Source: Rhodobiaceae bacterium (GTDB lineage: Bacteria > Pseudomonadota > Alphaproteobacteria > Rhizobiales > Tepidamorphaceae). Taken from it: a DNA stretch of 64,000 bases. The stretch's first letter is position 1, and each line of letters begins with the position of its first letter. This document shows, piece after piece, positions 61,705-64,000 of the stretch. The position numbers and the translations under genes are program-made. The notes beneath the pieces were generated by a model, which was not told where the DNA came from, did not search any database, and saw only the letters and a program-made list of their open reading frames with translations. Location of the stretch: NCBI GenBank assembly GCA_020637855.1, contig JACKJR010000001.1:558001-622000 (forward strand). Direction: 5' to 3'.

Positions 61705-62064
61705 TCACGCTTTCTCGTCGCGTTTGCAGAACAGGTCATACAACACGCCGACCATCTGTGCAGCTTCGGGACTTGCCAGGCTGTAGTAGACGGATTTGCC
61801 GTCACGCCGCGTTGTTACCAGTCCCTCGGAGCGCAGCCGTGCAAGCTGCTGCGAAACCGTCGGTTGGCGCAGCGACAGGAATTCTTCCATTTCGCCGACG
61901 GATTTTTCACCCTGGCACAGCACGCACAGGATCATCAGACGGGTCTCGTGGCTGAGCGTGCGCAGGAAATCCGCCGCGCGCGAAGCATTGTCGAACAGGA
62001 TGTCGACATCGTCGTCGCTCAGGCGCCGCTGCCCGCCGGCTTCTGTCTGCTGCAGACTGTTCAT
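61705..62064 (-). CDS. soxR: ArsR-family persulfide-type repressor (SoxR/SqrR/BigR-like)
   Basis: This 119-residue winged-helix regulator starts at MNSLQQTEAGGQ. RTLSHETRLMILCVLCQGE and SLRQPTVSQQLARLRSEGLV hold the helix-turn-helix. Cys47 and Cys113 (with a third, Cys50) are 66 residues apart, the same spacing as the two sensing cysteines of SqrR and BigR. These proteins leave DNA when a polysulfide bridge forms. The gene is followed by a cytochrome c gene and preceded by soxS, and sites of the expected form are found before soxV and soxX. Confidence 0.88.
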   Translation of the reverse strand: MNSLQQTEAGGQRRLSDDDVDILFDNASRAADFLRTLSHETRLMILCVLCQGEKSVGEMEEFLSLRQPTVSQQLARLRSEGLVTTRRDGKSVYYSLASPEAAQMVGVLYDLFCKRDEKA

Positions 62065-62115
62065 TGATTTGTCTCGGGTCTTCTTTCTTGGATTCGTCGT
62101 GAACTGTACCGGCAA

Positions 62116-62502
62116 TCAACTGTTTTTTGTAGCATCTGGAGGCAGTTTGGCCACCAGTTCGCGCAGAAGACCCCAAAAGAAGTCCTCTCCCGGATATCCC
62201 CTGATACGCCCGATCTCCTTGCCATCTTCCATAAGGATGAAGGTTGGCGTGAATTTGGCGGGTCTCAGGCCGGCGAGATCTTCAGGCATCGGCCTGTTGA
62301 TGTCGACACGGCGTAGCGGAGCCCTCTTGCCTTCCTCGCTCTTGGGATAGATCGGCGCAATGACCGCGTCCCACTTGGCGCACCACTCGCAGCCGTCCCG
62401 TTCCAGCATGACAAGCTCTGCCGCTGCCGCAGCACCCGACAGCGCACACACCATAATGGCCGTGGCAACAGCTCTAAGTGTAATGGTCAACCTGTCTTTC
62501 AT
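62116..62502 (-). CDS. soxS: Thioredoxin-like SoxS
   Basis: A 128-residue secreted thioredoxin-like protein starting at ATG 62502 with a signal peptide (LRAVATAIMVCALSGAAAAA). The redox site is CEWC (Cys38, Cys41) in ERDGCEWCAKW and the cis-Pro loop is FTPTFIL. In sox clusters SoxS keeps the carrier SoxY in a reduced state; its reductant is passed in by SoxV. The gene shares a transcript with soxR (51 nt apart). Confidence 0.88.
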   Translation of the reverse strand: MKDRLTITLRAVATAIMVCALSGAAAAAELVMLERDGCEWCAKWDAVIAPIYPKSEEGKRAPLRRVDINRPMPEDLAGLRPAKFTPTFILMEDGKEIGRIRGYPGEDFFWGLLRELVAKLPPDATKNS

Positions 62503-62546
62503 CACAAATGTTCTGCCTGCTTTGTGCCCTATCCGGCCAGATTTGC

Positions 62547-62562
62547 CATGATTTATATCATG
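62547..62562. promoter_or_regulatory. Palindrome CATGAT-TTAT-ATCATG upstream of soxS
   Basis: CATGAT and ATCATG are exact reverse complements around TTAT, 45 nt before soxS. The centre read on the minus strand gives TATAAAT, which could be a -10 element. Possible operator; not matched to a known consensus. Confidence 0.4.
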
Positions 62563-62601
62563 CAAGGCTGACTGGTAGCGATGCGGCATATAATTTCTCT
62601 A

Positions 62602-62630
62602 TTGACCTTATAACATGCTGAAATATGAAT
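62602..62630 (+). promoter_or_regulatory. soxV promoter with overlapping SoxR-type site
   Basis: TTGACC (62602-62607) and TATGAA(T) (62624-62630) are separated by 16 nt and look like -35 and -10. ATGC-N8-GAAT at 62615-62630 covers the -10 and is one base off the ATTC-N8-GAAT sequence reported for SqrR/BigR-type repressors. Confidence 0.55.
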
Positions 62631-62767
62631 GTGTAAAACCTGTGCTGGATTTCAAGTCACGGCTTGTTGAGACTTCATGAGTGGCACATGTGCAGGCCGA
62701 CCGTTATGGCTCCATGCCAACCCACGTCGTTATAGCGCAAAGCGCCGGCCGGTGATCGGAGTAGGAT

Positions 62768-63520
62768 ATGTTTGATGTCACATTGACCGGTGCGTTCATT
62801 GCCGGGATTTTGTCCTTTGTATCGCCCTGCGTTCTGCCTCTGGTTCCGCCGTATCTGTGTTTTCTTGCCGGTGTCAGTCTTGATGAACTGACGGGCCAGG
62901 AAAACGTATCTGCTGCGCGTGGCCGCGTGGTCCGGTCGGCTTTGGCCTTTGTGCTGGGCTTTACGGCGGTGTTCGTGACGCTGGGTGCGAGCGCCTCGCT
63001 GGTTGGAAAATGGGTTTCAAGCCATCTGGAAATCCTTGGTTACGTAGCCGGTGCCCTGATTATCGTCATGGGCCTGCATTTCCTCGGGGTTTTCCGTATC
63101 GCTTTCCTGTACCGCGAAGCCCGCGTCCATGTTGAACGCAAACCGGCGGGTTTGATCGGCTCATTCCTGGTTGGCGTCGCCTTTGCTTTCGGCTGGACGC
63201 CTTGCGTCGGGCCGGTGCTGGCAGCGATCCTTTTTGTTGCCGGCGCGGAGGACACGGTCTCGCGTGGGGCGCTTCTTCTGGCGGTCTACGCGCTGGGAAT
63301 CGGCGTGCCGTTCATGCTTGCCGCGCTTTTCGCCGGACCGTTCCTGCGCCTGATGCAGCGGTTCAAGCGTCATATGGGCACGGTCGAGAAAGTCATGGGC
63401 GCACTGCTCGTGCTTACCGGCATCTTTTTCCTGACTGGGCAGATGTCATTGTTTTCTTTCTGGCTTCTGGAAAATTTCCCCAGTCTCGGGCGCATCGAGG
63501 AGTGGGTTACGCCACGGTGA
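62768..63520 (+). CDS. soxV: CcdA/SoxV thiol-disulfide transporter
   Basis: A 250-residue six-helix membrane protein of the CcdA/DsbD-beta family. Its two redox cysteines are in FVSPCVLPLVPPYLCFL (helix 1) and FGWTPCVGPVLAAILF (helix 4). SoxV moves electrons from cytoplasmic thioredoxin to periplasmic SoxS/SoxW. It diverges from soxS. A SoxR-type site overlaps its promoter. No soxW follows; soxX starts 209 nt later. Confidence 0.9.
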   Translation: MFDVTLTGAFIAGILSFVSPCVLPLVPPYLCFLAGVSLDELTGQENVSAARGRVVRSALAFVLGFTAVFVTLGASASLVGKWVSSHLEILGYVAGALIIVMGLHFLGVFRIAFLYREARVHVERKPAGLIGSFLVGVAFAFGWTPCVGPVLAAILFVAGAEDTVSRGALLLAVYALGIGVPFMLAALFAGPFLRLMQRFKRHMGTVEKVMGALLVLTGIFFLTGQMSLFSFWLLENFPSLGRIEEWVTPR

Positions 63521-63541
63521 GGCGGGGTAACCGAAAGAAGT

Positions 63542-63557
63542 ATTCAAAAATATGAAT
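63542..63557 (+). promoter_or_regulatory. SoxR-type operator before soxX (ATTC-N8-GAAT)
   Basis: ATTC, eight bases, then GAAT: an exact match to the form described for SqrR/BigR/SoxR-type repressors. The inner text AAATATGAAT is shared with the soxV site. It is about 170 nt before soxX and 22 nt after the soxV stop. Confidence 0.65.
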
Positions 63558-63729
63558 ATCGGAATTGATTCATTCGATTCCCGTTGTTAGGGTTCTAGCA
63601 AGGCGGTTGCGTATTGTGTGCGGCAAAACATGTCGGGCACTATGACGGATCGCCAACGGCCCCGCCGTTCCCGGACATAAATACCAGGGTGCGGAAGAAG
63701 GGTTGAAGGAAACCGGAGGGAACGAAAGC

Positions 63730-64000
63730 ATGAAATCATTGCGGTCGAGGTATATCCGCAGCGCGCTTGCAGCCGCGGGCATCGGGTTATTCGCGGGCAT
63801 TGCGCTTGCCGACGAGGCGCCGAAGTATGATGTCGTCGACGGTGGCATTCCCGCGTCGCTGACTGGTGTTGCCGGCAATCCGGAGAACGGCAAGGCGGCA
63901 ATGCTCAACCGCAAGGGCGGGAACTGCCTGTCTTGCCATGCGATATCCGCCCTGTCTGATCAGCCTTTCCATGGCGAGGTTGGCCCAACGCTCGATGGCG
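63730..64000 (+). CDS. soxX: Sulfur oxidation c-type cytochrome SoxX (partial)
   Basis: Only the first 90 residues are in the window. ATG 63730 follows GGAGGGAACG. A signal peptide (RSALAAAGIGLFAGIALA) is followed by PKYDVVDGGIPASLTG and the heme motif CLSCH (Cys66, Cys69, His70), with FHGEVGPTLDG at the edge. SoxX joins SoxA to attach thiosulfate to SoxY. soxY, Z, A and B would be expected to the right. The missing soxW between soxV and soxX is unusual for this arrangement. Confidence 0.9.
   Translation, partial: MKSLRSRYIRSALAAAGIGLFAGIALADEAPKYDVVDGGIPASLTGVAGNPENGKAAMLNRKGGNCLSCHAISALSDQPFHGEVGPTLDG

Overview
This window looks like chromosomal DNA from a high-GC alphaproteobacterium of the order Hyphomicrobiales (Rhizobiales). 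The evidence is gene content: DUF2865 and CreA-family proteins, a plant-type DAHP synthase, the short psd and pssA pair, a second-type GltX with a degenerate KMSKS motif, a CimA-type citramalate synthase, a formate dehydrogenase cluster with DUF6494/6505/6352/3305/3306 satellites, and a sox cluster. Interspersed palindromic repeats of the type common in this order are also present. I cannot name a genus with confidence. No phage, IS element, CRISPR array or rRNA operon is visible; one tRNA (Val, CAC) is present.

Layout. (1) 1-9.5 kb: end of a formate dehydrogenase gamma subunit, then a dense block of poorly characterised genes. These are a WD40/cytochrome c fusion, a 42-residue membrane peptide, a trypsin-like PDZ protease, DUF6494, a biotin/lipoate-ligase-like protein, DUF6505, DUF6352 and a small anchored protein. 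A 694-residue multi-cluster ferredoxin and the DUF3305/DUF3306 pair follow, transcribed divergently from a shared regulatory region. (2) 9.5-22.8 kb: housekeeping and redox genes: DUF971, L,D-transpeptidase, tRNA-Val, gph, a cold-shock-like/membrane/proline-rich protein, gabD, rpiA, gor, a carboxylate-amine ligase, an MFS carrier, a VIT/CCC1 protein and class II DAHP synthase. (3) 22.8-34.4 kb: glyoxalase-like, GFA and dioxygenase proteins, nadE, a lipoprotein, an HD-GYP protein, an MFS carrier, a cupin, a membrane/ClpP-like pair, and a LysR regulator divergent from a COG0701 permease. (4) 34.5-47.6 kb: a GNAT, gltX, DUF2865, MarR, CreA, a YeeE/YedE sulfur-uptake pair, a HAD hydrolase, a mosaic cysS, and a chain of overlapping genes GNAT / 45-residue membrane peptide / GFA / prolyl aminopeptidase / GFA / cimA. 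(5) 47.9-61.1 kb: rarD, a membrane protein, a LOG-family protein, a LysM protein, an Atm1-like ABC exporter, psd-pssA, and a PadR-controlled RND efflux operon. (6) 61.2-64 kb: a cytochrome c, soxR, soxS, soxV and the beginning of soxX.

How the genes fit together. Region 1 looks like a maturation and electron-transfer module for the formate dehydrogenase. The YeeE/YedE pair and the sox genes point to thiosulfate uptake and oxidation. The soxR product carries two cysteines 66 residues apart, as in SqrR/BigR persulfide sensors, and an ATTC-N8-GAAT box precedes soxX with a one-mismatch version over the soxV promoter. gor, the carboxylate-amine ligase and three GFA proteins suggest active thiol/glutathione and possibly formaldehyde metabolism, which would suit formate oxidation; this link is inference.
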